A stretch of DNA of 64,000 nt from Cycas panzhihuaensis (lineage: Eukaryota; Cycadophyta), in contig CM041465.1 in NCBI GenBank assembly GCA_023213395.1, positions 197,167,741-197,231,740 on the forward strand. The letters run 5' to 3'. Below the pieces are notes generated by a model. That model ran no database searches. It worked only from the letters and a program-made list of their open reading frames with translations, and had not been told where the DNA came from. The position numbers and the translations under genes are program-made. Within the stretch, counting starts at the first letter, position 1. Each line of letters begins with the position of its first letter. Positions 22,001 to 40,168 of the stretch are shown one piece after another.

Positions 22001-23540
22001 TGTTTCTTGGCTACTAGGAATGGACATGGACGCCACCTCCTAGGTAAGCATAGGTATATTTCTAACCTCACCTTTCATTAACTTTAGAATGTAATTGAAT
22101 ATTTATTAGATATATTCTGCATGCTACTATTTGACAGCATGGTTGTTATACTTAGCTTGCCTACTTACTTATACTTGCATCTACTGTTTTAGCCTATGAC
22201 TACCTAGGATAAATGTCCCATGGCATATCATAGTGCTCCACCACACCTACATAACATTCTTAAGTACTAGTATTTGCAACTTACTTTTGATCACCTTTTT
22301 AGCATAGTGTGATCCCTAATAACCTACTTAGGCCTGATCACTCTCCTCACTTGTCACTTGTCTTGGAATAGGGCCTAATTACCACCTTTTTCTTTGCTTA
22401 TTATAGTCCCACTAGCACTTAAAGTTTCCTAGATGCCCCGACAACCCAATATTCTATTCTTTTGAGGTTTAGGACCCCTTTTTGAAGGCCTTCTAGGCCC
22501 CCCTTTATTTTTTTGCCTTATTTTTAGAACATTATGACACTGTTTATGGTACCATAGCAAACTCTATGGCATCACAAAGTGTGGCATGATATGACTATCC
22601 ACTTTTTATTTTTAGCCTGGCAATCACTAGTTTTACATGAATTATAAAATTGACATGTGGCATCGGGCTATTTCCTACCCAAGGTGATCCCTAATCACTG
22701 GATAAGTTAGGGTTAGGTATAAAAACCCAATTTCAAGCTCATCTTCTTTATTTTGGCTCATTTTTAGAAAGAAAGAAAGGCCTCCTTTAGTTGTCTCCTA
22801 CTCTCCTCTCTTGTCTCTTTCTTCCTTAGGGCAAAAACCCTAAGTTGTAGGTCTACAATAGTCTAATCTGAGCAGGTTCTCCTCTCAAGTGCTCTTTCTA
22901 AATTGCATCAAGTTTTCTATAGGTTTCATACTCTTTTGCACTATTGAAGGGAACTTTCCTCCATCCATCAAAGGAGATCCTCTTTTCCCAACTGCTCTAT
23001 GAGGTAAAAAACTATTTCGAATTAGTTTTACTAAGGATTTTTAGCCCTATGTTTTGTTGTTTCCTTCCTTTAATAGTAGTATCTTTTGAATATTATTCTA
23101 AGTTTTCTACAAACCTCTTCTATACATTTATTCTTTGGATCATTCCTAAGGGAGGGCAAATCCCTCCTTCTCTTAGTTGACCCTCTTCACATCTTGAGGT
23201 TTCTTCTAGGCTTCTATCAAGAAGGTTGTGGGAAAATTGTAGAAAAGGGAAGAGGAGCTTAACACTAGGGGTTCTACCCTCTTAGCCATCTCCTCTAGGG
23301 TAGCCCCCTACCCTTTACATTTTTTCTCACCTCATACCTATCTTACATGCTTAGAAATCTTTAAGGTGAGGGGATTCTTCTAGTTGTAGCGTTGGTAGCC
23401 ACTTGTAATGCCTATAACCAACCCTCATACAACACTAAAATTTGATTTGTTTTAGCAAATCTTTGTAGTTTATAAGTTTCCTACGATCATGGGGATTAGA
23501 TCTAGAGCCTCTCTCCTGACCCCCATATACTAGTACCCCA
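22001..23540 (+). repeat. E1 3' LTR (right end approximate)
   Basis: It starts TGTTTCTTGG and follows the E2 LTR through the GGAATGGA, CTACTGTTTTAGCCTATGAC and GACATGTGGCATCGGG regions. It includes a TATA box, TATAAAAA, at 22718-22725 in the place where E2 has TACTTAAGG. Similarity fades after about 23 kb, and LINE sequence is recognisable from about 23545, so the right end is an estimate. The LTR is about 1 kb shorter than in E2, mostly downstream of the TATA box. Confidence 0.7.
22718..22725 (+). promoter_or_regulatory. TATA box of the E1 LTR
   Basis: TATAAAAA sits in a block conserved with both E2 LTRs (GGGTTGGGTACTTAAGG there). It is the likely core promoter for element transcription in the ancestor. 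Confidence 0.5.
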
Positions 23541-23544
23541 GTTC

Positions 23545-24790
23545 ATTGAATATATTCTAGAAGTAATCCACTGCTACATCCTTAATGGCTTTCAAGTCTG
23601 ATATTTTCTTACCATCTCTGTTAACTAAAACCTTAATTTGGTTGTGAGTCCTATGTTTTAGTGTGGTCATGTGGAAAAATTTCATATTTCTATCTCGCTC
23701 AACCAATCATATGGCCCTAGATTTTTACCTCTAATGGATTTCCTCTTTTAATAGAATTCCCTCCATTTAGAGAGCAAGCTTCTCTCACTCTAGTCCAAAG
23801 ATTGAGACCTCCCTTCCTCTTGGATTTTGGTCTCTAAATGCTCGAGCTCCCCTAGGATCTAGTTCTTTATTTTAAAAACATTCCTATGGGAGCTCTTACT
23901 CCAATCTTTAACCCTATATTTCACCCAATTTAACTTTTTGGAAAACCTTAACATCATGCATCCTTCAATTGGGATTATCCACTAGTCTTTTATTAGGTCA
24001 CGAAGGCCTGGTTCCTTTGACCATATAAGCTCAAAGTAGAAGGGGACTCCCATATATCTTTTATTATCAATGAACCCTAACATCAATGGTGAGTGATCTG
24101 AGATCAACTTTGTCATGGCTTCTAAGGTAATATTACTATACTAACTAGCCCAAATATAGTTTATTAGAGCTTTATCAAGTTTAACCTAGATATGATGGCC
24201 TCCCAACCTTTTATTAGACTAGGGAAAGTTTTGACCCCTAAGGAAGATGTCCATCATATCCCCCTTCTGCATGAATTCCCTTAGGTCCTGTATGCTCTTC
24301 GTCTAGCCTCCCTGACTGCCTTTTTTTTCTTCAAGGGATAAGGTTATATTGAAGTCTCTAGCTATTAATTAAGGTCCCCTCCATTCTTTATAGGCTTCTA
24401 ACATCCTAACCTATATACATTTCTTTCCTTCCTATGTAAGGGGAGCATATACATTCTAAACCAACCATTTAAGATTTAATTTCCTATAGGTCATCCAACA
24501 GGATATAAAATGATTATTAGATAGACATGCCTCTCCCTCCTATCCTATGGGGTTCCACATGATGTCTAAGATACTTGAGCCCCTCTGCCCATCTATAACA
24601 ATCATATCAGCTCCCCTCTATACTTTGTTCTTAATTTTATCTCTATTAACTACTTCTAATTTAGTTTCCTAGAATAGTAAGATATTCAGATCAAGTTGAT
24701 CTAAAAAATCTCTAATCATTCTATATTTTCATAGGGCATTTATGCCTCGAATATTCTAAGAGGTAAGTTTTATAATTACATTGCCTCCTT
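23545..24790 (-). pseudogene. LINE ORF2 start: endonuclease and linker remnant
   Basis: On the minus strand the APE endonuclease entry is visible near 24690-24765: a WNIRGINAL-like motif, FLDQLDLNILLF and ETKLEV, where the query reads NIRGINAL and ETKLE. Toward the low end, around 23600-23720, ERDRNMKFFHMTTLKHRTHNQI corresponds to the conserved EGDRNTKFFH linker that precedes RT in plant L1-type LINEs. The endonuclease nicks target DNA for target-primed reverse transcription. The frame has many stops and shifts. The RT is missing because E1 borders it at about 23540. Confidence 0.75.
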
Positions 24791-24829
24791 CTCCCTTTGG
24801 TCTCCTCATTTTTTATTTCTTAATCTAGG

Positions 24830-26020
24830 GCCTAACCCTCCTCCATCCCTTAAGGTTCTTTAACTGCCTTGGTCTATCTGTGAGGTTGCCTTATTTTCTT
24901 GCAACAACCTCAAAGGGGGCTTACCAACCCTCATTTCACTTCCAAAATCTAGGCATTTGACACATTCCAAGTTCTTGAATTCCTCCTAATTCCCTTTATC
25001 TTTGATTTTCCAAACCCTCTTAGAGTTTCCTTGCTTCTCTTATTTATCTGTGGGGGTTAGATCTTCCTTTTGCGAGATAGCCTTCTCCCTTATTAAGGTC
25101 TCCTTATCCTTATTGGCAAGCTTGATCTCTTTTATTTGAGTTTGATAATGAGTTAGGATGGAACTCATCCTATCCACTTCCCTCCCTTCTTCCTCCCTAT
25201 CTTTGAGGGTATCTTCCTCGTTTAAGTCTAGCTCCTTTCCAACTTATATTAAATCTTCTTCTATCCTCTTCCCCTCATTAGGAGAACCTAGATGGCCACC
25301 CTTCTTGTCATTGTCCTCACCTATATCACCCTCATGGATCACCTTAGACTCTTTCTTTGATTCTTTTCGGTAGTTTTAAGAGAGGTGACACATATTCTTA
25401 CAAGTTAAACATTTAACATTCTTAAGTTCATACATTAATTTTTGGTCTCTACTCATTTAACATTCTTAAGTTCATACATTAATTTTTGGTCTCTACTCCA
25501 TCTTTCTCCCTCAATTTTTACTCGATCATGGAGAGGTCTATCCATTCTATTTAAAGTACATAATCTTATGTTCACCAGCCTACTCCTACTCTTAATGGCT
25601 AAATCCAGCAGCAAAAGAGGACTAATAACCTTAGCTATCCCTTTTATGGCATCCATGTCCCAATCTTATAAAAGAAAGCTTTGGAGTTGAACCCGAAGAG
25701 GGATTTGCTTAATAGATCCCTTAGTTGGATCGAAGTTTGGATGCTATTTCTCCATGAGGATGACTTTCCTCCCTATTATCTAGGGTGATTTAAATAAGAC
25801 ACTTATCATGTCTTCTTTGTACATGAATTTAAAAAGCATGCATCCCTTTGGGAGTGCTATGACCTCCATCATCCCTTTTAGTTTCTATCTTTGTCCCACC
25901 CATTTCCTGATAGGGTCCACTCTAAGTTTGGGTCTTAAAAAGTACCCTATAAGGTAGTTCTCATAGTGCCCCTCTATACGATCAGAAAAACTCTTGGGAA
26001 TAGGTATTTTGATCATATCC
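24830..26020 (-). pseudogene. LINE ORF1 remnant (DUF4283-like region and zinc knuckle)
   Basis: ORF1 of plant LINEs is an RNA-binding protein. The minus-strand frame begins [16 protein letters not shown] near 26024, continues YLIGYFLRPKLRV, KLKGMMEVIALPKG, IIGRKVILME, HPNFDPTKGS, WDMDAIKGIAKVI and RLVNIRLC, a DUF4283-like pattern. It reaches a Cys/His cluster CLTCKNMCHLS at about 25380-25410. A 44-bp tandem duplication at 25411-25498 shifts the frame between the two. Beyond it is a charged, serine-rich tail. The portion 25531-26080 recurs twice further right. Confidence 0.75.
25411..25498. repeat. Perfect 44-bp tandem duplication inside LINE ORF1
   Basis: The unit 25411-25454 is repeated without change at 25455-25498. 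It is not a multiple of three, so it breaks the ORF1 frame. The lack of any mismatch points to a recent slippage event in old sequence. Confidence 0.95.
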
Positions 26021-26072
26021 TCATTCATAATAGGGTTTATGTCAAAGGATTATACTTCTTTTCTATTTTTTA

Positions 26073-26438
<366 letters not shown>

Positions 26439-26497
26439 GCATATATACATATAATATATTATAATATGTATATTATATATATATAGTATATGTATAT

Positions 26498-26575
26498 TAA
26501 GGATTCTAATAGGGTTTATGTCAAAAGAATTCTACTTCTTTTCCAAAATTATAGTAATCACACAAAACTATAATA
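26498..26575. repeat. Conserved linker between microsatellite blocks, unit 1
   Basis: A non-repetitive island starting TTAAGGATTCTAATAGGG is repeated at about 33895 and 37037, between the short and the long microsatellite block of each unit. Its first half resembles the ORF1 start nearby (AATAGGGTTTATGTCAAA at about 26030). It marks the periodicity of the tandem array. Confidence 0.85.
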
Positions 26576-29768
<3,193 letters not shown>

Positions 29769-30096
29769 GAGAGGTCTATCCATTCTATCCAAAGTACATA
29801 ATCTTGCATTCACCAGCCTACACCTATTCTTAATAGATAAATCCCCCACCAAAATAGGACCGGTAACCTTAACTATCCTTTTTATGGCATCCATGTCGCA
29901 AGCTTGTAATGGAAAGCTTTGGAGCTAAACCCGAAGAGGGATTTACTTAATAGATCCCTCAACTGGATTGAAGTTTGGATGCTATTTCTCCATGAGGACT
30001 ACTTTCCTCCATATCATCTAAGGTGATTTAAATAAGACACTTATCATATCTTCTTTGTACATGAATTTAAAAAGCACGCATCCCTTTAGGAGTGCT
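29769..30096 (-). pseudogene. LINE ORF1 segment, tandem unit 2, first part
   Basis: Second copy of 25531-26080, starting at the same GAGAGGTCTATCC breakpoint. The minus-strand frame reads [33 protein letters not shown], a slightly different version of the ORF1 motif. It is interrupted at 30096 by the XTH-carrying element and resumes at 33455. Confidence 0.85.
30092..30096. repeat. Target-site duplication of the XTH-carrying element, left (GTGCT)
   Basis: GTGCT precedes the left LTR and is repeated at 33455-33459. The uninterrupted unit 3 reads GGGAGTGCTATGAAC at about 36664, with GTGCT once. Confidence 0.95.
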
Positions 30097-30375
30097 TGTT
30101 AGGATTAGTAATGTAACAAGCATATTAAACCCTAATGGTGAGCAATAAAAGATGAAGTATGTACATAATAGACACCATGTTGGAGAATTGGCCAAAACTC
30201 AATTATGAACAAATAAGATTACATACTTATAGTACAACCTCACCATTAGAGAAAGAACCCCATTGGACTACTTAGAGGTGGCACACATATCAAGGTGGCC
30301 CACAACTCTAATACAATATACAAAAGATAGAGAGAGTTTACATAGGGCTAATGGAATTGAGTATTACACCCAACA
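30097..30375 (-). repeat. LTR, lower copy (3' LTR)
   Basis: 279 bases beginning TGTTAGGATTAG and ending CACCCAACA on the plus strand, with inverted TGTT/AACA ends. It matches 33176-33454 at all but about six positions. Confidence 0.97.
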
Positions 30376-30385
30376 TTCCCCCCTG
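30376..30385 (-). other. Polypurine tract of the XTH-carrying element
   Basis: On the minus strand CAGGGGGGAA directly precedes the TGTTGGG start of the 3' LTR. This fixes the orientation of the element. Confidence 0.9.
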
Positions 30386-30430
30386 TAATAGTCAATTACA
30401 TAAATGTCATCACTTCAATGATAAGCTCAA

Positions 30431-30950
30431 GTCTCCAAAAAGCTATCGGATCATAATTGCTACTGCACAGAATAAGAAAGCTGTTAAAGTCCATATGAAG
30501 TAGAGTCCATCTACCAGAATGCATGGGTTATCAACTGTTGCAACCACTAGTTGGGTAGGAACTCACTCTATATATGTGGATCAATCAGGAGCTGGCAAGA
30601 GTAGCTATATAAGGTCCCACCCCTTGCTCATATGGGAGTGCAAGTAGGAAAATATATATATATAAGAAACACATGGCACATGGCACATGGCAGGAGTCTC
30701 CAAAAGTCTGTTGGATCATAAACACTGCTGCACTGAATAAGAAAGCTACTGAAGTCCATATAAAGTGGAGTCCATCTACCGGAATGCATGGGTTATCAGC
30801 CGCTGCAACTGCCAGTTGGGTAGGAACTCCCTTTGTATACGTGGATCAATGAGGAGCGGCAAGAGTAGCTGTATAAGGTCCCACCCCTTGCTCATATGGG
30901 AGTGCAAGCAGGAAAATATATATGTATAAATCACATGGCAGGCAAGAGTA
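30431..30950. repeat. Internal tandem duplication of about 260 bp
   Basis: Units 30431-30694 and 30695-30950 both begin GTCTCCAAAA and share GTCCATCTACC, GCATGGGTTATCA, AGGTCCCACCCCTTGCTC and a TA-rich end. They differ by perhaps 10%. The diverged relative at 55.9-56.25 kb has one unit only, so the duplication arose in this branch. Confidence 0.85.
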
Positions 30951-31852
30951 GCTTCTAAAAGTGTGTCCTACCTCTTGCTCAATAGGACTAACACTTCTTC
31001 GGCATCTAATGGCCAGAAATATAATGGCACTATGGCCTCAAACATGCCACATGGGCTAAAAAGATGCATCATTGGGCTAACAACTTGCCACCATGGGCAA
31101 AAATAACCAGCATTAGAAATTTTTACATGACTGAAAATGATATGTGACTTATGTAACACATGTGACTCTCTCTTATAAATGAAGTACAGTATAATCATAA
31201 TGGGTTCTTCAAGAGCTAAAAAGAAGTCCATAGTACATGTCATCCCCCCCATTTGGGGTACATTACATCAAGAAGCCTTGAAAATGCAATATGTGCCTGA
31301 AGAAACTGAGAAAAAAATGAAGACAAATAGGAACTTGTAACTTTGAACTTAAAAATCTCCATGAAAATAGCTCCAAAATGTGTCAAATGACCTATTAAAT
31401 AAAAGCTCTCTTTGTTACGGATCCAACACAATAGACGGAACTGAAATCAGACCTCCCAATCTCAAGATATAGTCAGAAATGTGACAGGTACTCTTTCGTA
31501 ATGCTGAAAAATCATGAAATAGGGACTAGCCCCCTTCATGAGCTGACAGTAGGTCGTATAAGCCCACCATGTGACTGGGGCTAAAATGATGAGGGGCTGG
31601 ATGGACTCAAAATTATTATGCAATACAATTAAACTTTAATTTTTTAAATCAAACAAACATAACTCCCTTGAATAATAATTCGCGTTCGCATAAATCGCAT
31701 ACTATATTATAACCCTAAAATGTTAGGGTTTCGACCAAAAGAATGAACGATTGGAGCCGCCGCCATTGTTGCAGGCTGCCGCCATTGAAGATGAAAGGAG
31801 TAGGCCCATCACCATTATGAGGGTTGCAGGTTGAAGAGCAGAGTGTCTGAGA
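30951..31852 (-). other. Interior of the element between PPT-side repeat and XTH
   Basis: No gene motif. The part up to about 31260 (ending near a CCCCCCATTTGGGGT block) is shared with 55.9-56.6 kb, so it is element backbone. From about 31740 to 31852 the sequence directly follows the XTH stop and may be captured 3' untranslated sequence: it has a CAATGGCGGCAGCC-like stretch on the minus strand. Confidence 0.5.
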
Positions 31853-32332
31853 TTACAGCGAGTCACTGCATTCGCATGCGTCAATGTCAAAGTCTCTATT
31901 GCGATTCCATAGAAGGGAATATGAATGGAAATCTGTGGTTGGATCGAACCATAAATAGATATGCTGCTCCCTGTTTCCCATGCCGTTAGAGTAGATATTG
32001 GTTTGCATGATGTAAGGCTCACCCGAAGTGTTCCCCAGAAACTCGAAGTCAAATTCGTTGTGCAACATACCATGGGAGGACATATAGAATGCAGCAACCG
32101 TGCCAGCAGAGTCGCCAGGGACGAGCTTAATCTGCACGCTCGTCTTCCCAAATAAGTATGTTGTCTTGGAAGTGAATCCAGCACCAGAAGTATTGGCAAG
32201 CTTAAGCTTCAGTAACTCCCCTTCGAAGAGAACATGGTCGAGCGCCCAGCTGGGCTCGAAGAAGCCATTGAATTGTGCACTCTAGGCACCAAAGACACAG
32301 AGAGCTAGAAGGTAGAAATAGAAATATGACAT
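31853..32332 (-). pseudogene. Captured xyloglucan endotransglucosylase/hydrolase (XTH), intron-free and internally deleted
   Basis: XTHs (glycoside hydrolase family 16) cut and rejoin xyloglucan in the cell wall. The frame from ATG at 32332 has a hydrophobic start (residues 1-16, a signal peptide), an in-frame TAG at codon 17, FNGFFEPSWALDHV (21-34) and KLVPGDSAGTV (69-79). The catalytic motif HNEFDFEFLGN (91-101) keeps both glutamates, E93 and E97, and is followed by the usual N-glycosylation site N101-T-S, then YLWFDPTTDFHSYSLLWN (126-143). It then jumps to FDIDACEC (148-155), the C-terminal motif; about 75 residues usually in between are missing, in frame. Complete family members have about 280-300 residues. 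No intron interrupts the motifs, as expected of a retrocopied mRNA. HNE in place of HDE occurs in some real XTHs. Confidence 0.93.
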
Positions 32333-33162
32333 GTAACTTGCTTGAATATTACAGGCCATTTAGAAGATTCTGACCTTCCACTACAACCAATCTCAATGCA
32401 GGCACTTTTGCAAGCTTCCACAAGCAAAAGCTATGCGAAACTTGGACAGGCAAAAGCTATGCACCAGATGCTTTAATGGCAAATCCATCCCTTCTACCAT
32501 CACTCAGTAGCTTATAAGACATACCATCTATCCACAGATCTGGCAACACTCCCCTTTTTTTCTTTTTTTCTTTTTGATAAAAAAATACATGAGAACAAGC
32601 CAAATTTTGAAGACCTTAGATACAAAAAAAATTTCTGAATATTTTTCACATAAGATGAGTATATATCAATAGAAAAAAAATGACCTTTATCCACCTGTAG
32701 ATCTGCAAGAAAAACTTGAAATAGAGTCACTCCTGGCCAAGGTGGACTCTCTCAACTGCTGTCAACAATCTGGGTTGCATTATTGTCCACTGACATGCAA
32801 CAAAGGTGGTCTTTCAGTAATTGGAATCTGAACATGAGCTTTCGTGGACTTTCACCTGCATGCAATATTATTGTAGCGCCACATGTGGAGAAGAGGTCTA
32901 CCTGAGCAGCATTAATAGGCTTCAAATAGCTACAAGGTTTCAAAAAAGGGCTTGAAAACAACCTCTCATTAACACAAAAAATGCCCTTCAAAACTTGATA
33001 TCAGTCCCATAATAAAATATGCATAAGATATAACTTGAAATGATCTTCAGCTTGACGAAGTCACCAAACAGGTACATCAAAAAATTTACAAGACTTGAAA
33101 GCTCAAAACAGGAATGACATGTACTAGGATTTGCAAGAAATGCCTCCAAGGGTTAAATCTTG
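32333..33162 (-). other. Leader region between primer-binding site and XTH
   Basis: About 830 bases without a recognisable domain. A repeated GCAAAAGCTATGC stretch occurs at 32423-32465, and two loosely similar blocks (ATCCACAGATCTGGCAA near 32530 and ATCCACCTGTAGATCTGCAA near 32690) flank T-rich and A-rich runs. Part may be 5' untranslated sequence of the captured transcript. Short frames at 32512-32730 and 32752-32991 have no supporting motif. Confidence 0.5.
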
Positions 33163-33175
33163 GGCTCTGATACCA
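33163..33175 (-). other. Primer-binding site, initiator-tRNA-Met type
   Basis: On the minus strand TGGTATCAGAGCC begins right after the 5' LTR. TGGTATCAGAGC is the standard plant retrotransposon site complementary to the 3' end of initiator tRNA-Met. Confidence 0.95.
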
Positions 33176-33454
33176 TGTTAGGATTAGTAATGTAACAAGC
33201 ATATTAAACCCTAATGGTGAGCAACAAAAGATGAAGTATACACATAATAGACACCATGTTGGAGAATTGGCCAAAACTCAACTATGAACAAATAAGAGTA
33301 CATACTTATAGTACAACCTCACCATTAGAGAAAGAACCCCATTGGACTACTTAGAGGTGGCACACATATCAAGGTGGCCCACAGCTCTAATACAATATAC
33401 AAAAGATAGAGAGAGTTTACATAGGGCTAATGGAATTGAGTATTACACCCAACA
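33176..33454 (-). repeat. LTR, upper copy (5' LTR)
   Basis: 279 bases, nearly identical to 30097-30375. It would contain the promoter for the element transcript, which would run on the minus strand through the XTH copy. Confidence 0.97.
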
Positions 33455-36344
<2,890 letters not shown>

Positions 36345-36893
36345 GAGAGGTCTATCCATTCTATCCAAAGTACATAATCTTGCATTCACCAGCCTACACC
36401 TATTCTTAATGGATAAATCCCCCACCAAAATAGGACCAATAACCTTAACTATCCTTTTTATGGCATCCATGTCCCAAGCTTGTAATGGAAAGCTTTGGAG
36501 CTGAACCCGAAGAGGGATTTACTTAATAGATCCCTCAGCTGGATTGAAGTTTGGATGCTATTTCTCCATGAGGACTACTTTCCTCCCTATCATCCAAGGT
36601 GATTTAAATAAGACACTTATCATGTCTTCTTTGTACATGAATTTAAAAAGCACGCATCCTTTTGGGAGTGCTATGAACTCCATCATCCCTTTCAGTTTCT
36701 ATCTTTGCCCCACCCATTTCTTGATAGGGTCCACTCTAGGTTTGAGTCCTGAAAAGTACCCTACAAGGTAGTTCTCCTAGTGCCCCTCTTTACAATCAGA
36801 AATCTCTTCGGAATAGGTATTTTGATCATATCCTCATTCATAATAGGGTTTATGTCAAAGGACTATACTTCTTTTCCATTTTTCAATGGGTTA
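36345..36893 (-). pseudogene. LINE ORF1 segment, tandem unit 3 (carries the empty insertion site)
   Basis: Third copy of the ORF1 start, closer to unit 2 than to unit 1 by eye (both read CTATCCAAAGTACATAATCTTGCATTC). At about 36664 it reads GGGAGTGCTATGAAC without interruption. This is the pre-insertion state of the XTH-carrying element. Confidence 0.88.
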
Positions 36894-38820
<1,927 letters not shown>

Positions 38821-39833
38821 TTGAATGAACTAGGTCCCAATAAACAGAAACCGCCACCAAGATCTAAACTATTTTGTATCTAGTTACAGGAATCAAAACT
38901 TAAATTTAACACACAAATTCTTAAACTAGAGATAATACAATAAATGAATTAGAAAACCAAAGTGTCACATATACACCTAATATAACATGGTAAAATCCTA
39001 ATAGTGTACTAGGAAAACATCTACATTGGAAAGATATTGATCTTTATTATCAAGGAATAGAGAAATATACATAATCTACAGTAGAATACTCACAGAAATA
39101 ACTACTAGTCACCCAACTCCACATAGTATATTCAATACTTCGAATGTCATCAACATAATGAAAAAACACCCTAAATTAGGCTATATAAGAGAGTTATACA
39201 AGACACAAATCTCGATCATCGAATATGGGGTATTTTGAATAAGCAAACCTAATTCTCTTTATAATTTAGTATGCTTTTTAGTGTTAGCTTTTTGGGTTAG
39301 GGGCTACTATCCCCAAACCTCCTCTTTGTAGAGGGGTGGTTCTGGTGCCCCCCACAGCCCCCAGCCAAGGGCAGCTCTTGCCCCTCTTAGATCCCGTTAA
39401 GGGAGTTTTAGGGGGAAACTACACTATTAACCTGTCAAAATTTTAGCCTCCAAAACATTATTATCATATTATCTAGCACACACACATATATATTAATAAT
39501 AATAATAATAATAACAACAACAACAACAACAACAACAATAACATTTAATAATTTAATAATATACATTATCTAAATATTAATAATAAGGCTTTCCAAGATA
39601 ATATTACAAAAGTATATATTTATATTCTAACAAGTATAATTTGAAAGAGGTTACTAATGAATATAAAGTGATTTAATTATAATTTTATGTCAATAATTAA
39701 GTGTAAATTATTGTGTATAGAATAGAAAAGCATGCTATTTATTTTTACTTGAGTTTATAACTAAAATAATGATGAGTATCTTATTAGATGTGATATTTGG
39801 TCTAATATCATTATGTTGGATTTGGGGGTGATA
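38821..39833. other. Unassigned sequence, possibly leader of an LTR element
   Basis: About 1 kb without a supported gene. It starts TGTTGAATGAACTAGG, which could be an LTR end. A GC-rich patch at 39295-39430 stands out in otherwise AT-rich DNA. It ends at a PBS-like CTCTGATACTA (39834-39844) belonging to the next feature. Confidence 0.4.
39493..39540. repeat. (TAA)n/(CAA)n trinucleotide microsatellite
   Basis: About seven TAA units followed by eight CAA units. Confidence 0.95.
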
Positions 39834-39844
39834 CTCTGATACTA

Positions 39845-40168
39845 ATATATTGGGGATAACATGTAGAAGCTATGAATTATGAAATTGGGCCTAATAAGGA
39901 TATATAATGGACAATGGAGGTGAGTGTGAGTTAGACAAATGATACATAAAATAATAAATATATACAAGTAATATACATAAAAGATCTATATACGAATGTC
40001 TAAACTTTTGATTATTAAAAGAATTAAGTGCATATTTATAGAATCTCTCACCTTATGTGGAAAATCCTTTAGGTCAACCTTTGTATGCTAGCACATTCCC
40101 AAGTAGCACATATATTAAAATGACTATAATATAATATTAATAATATATTAAAAGAGTATGATTAGGGT
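39845..40168 (-). repeat. Diverged LTR of a relative of the XTH-carrying element, left part
   Basis: Preceded by CTCTGATACTA, matching the reversed primer-binding site CTCTGATACCA of the 30-33 kb element. It then follows its LTR in order: ATTGGGGATAACATGTAGAAGC, a CATATTTATAGAATCTCTCACC block against the carrier's CATACTTATAGTACAACCTCACC, AGCACATATAT, and ATTAGGGT at the break. Identity is moderate. It is cut at 40168 by the gypsy element, and its last ~26 bases reappear at 55859-55884. Confidence 0.6.

Larger units (their letters stand above)
30097..33454 (-). mobile_element. Non-autonomous LTR retrotransposon carrying a captured XTH gene
   Basis: A 3358-bp element on the minus strand. It has two 279-bp LTRs (TGTT...AACA), an iMet-type primer-binding site beside the upper LTR, a polypurine tract beside the lower one, and a GTGCT target duplication. 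The 2.8-kb interior has no gag or pol motif. It holds an intron-free XTH copy in sense with the element and a ~260-bp tandem duplication near the PPT. The LTRs differ at about 6 of 279 positions by eye, so insertion is fairly recent relative to everything else here. It must have moved with enzymes of another element. Confidence 0.95.

Noticed and set aside
31723-32199. 158-codon frame overlapping the XTH copy on the same strand
   Set aside because: It is a different frame of the same DNA; the XTH family motifs are all in the other frame. Its openness probably reflects GC-richer captured sequence.
30097-33454. Reading the element as a plus-strand insertion
   Set aside because: TGGTATCAGAGCC lies at the upper end in reverse and the G-rich tract at the lower end, which fixes minus orientation.
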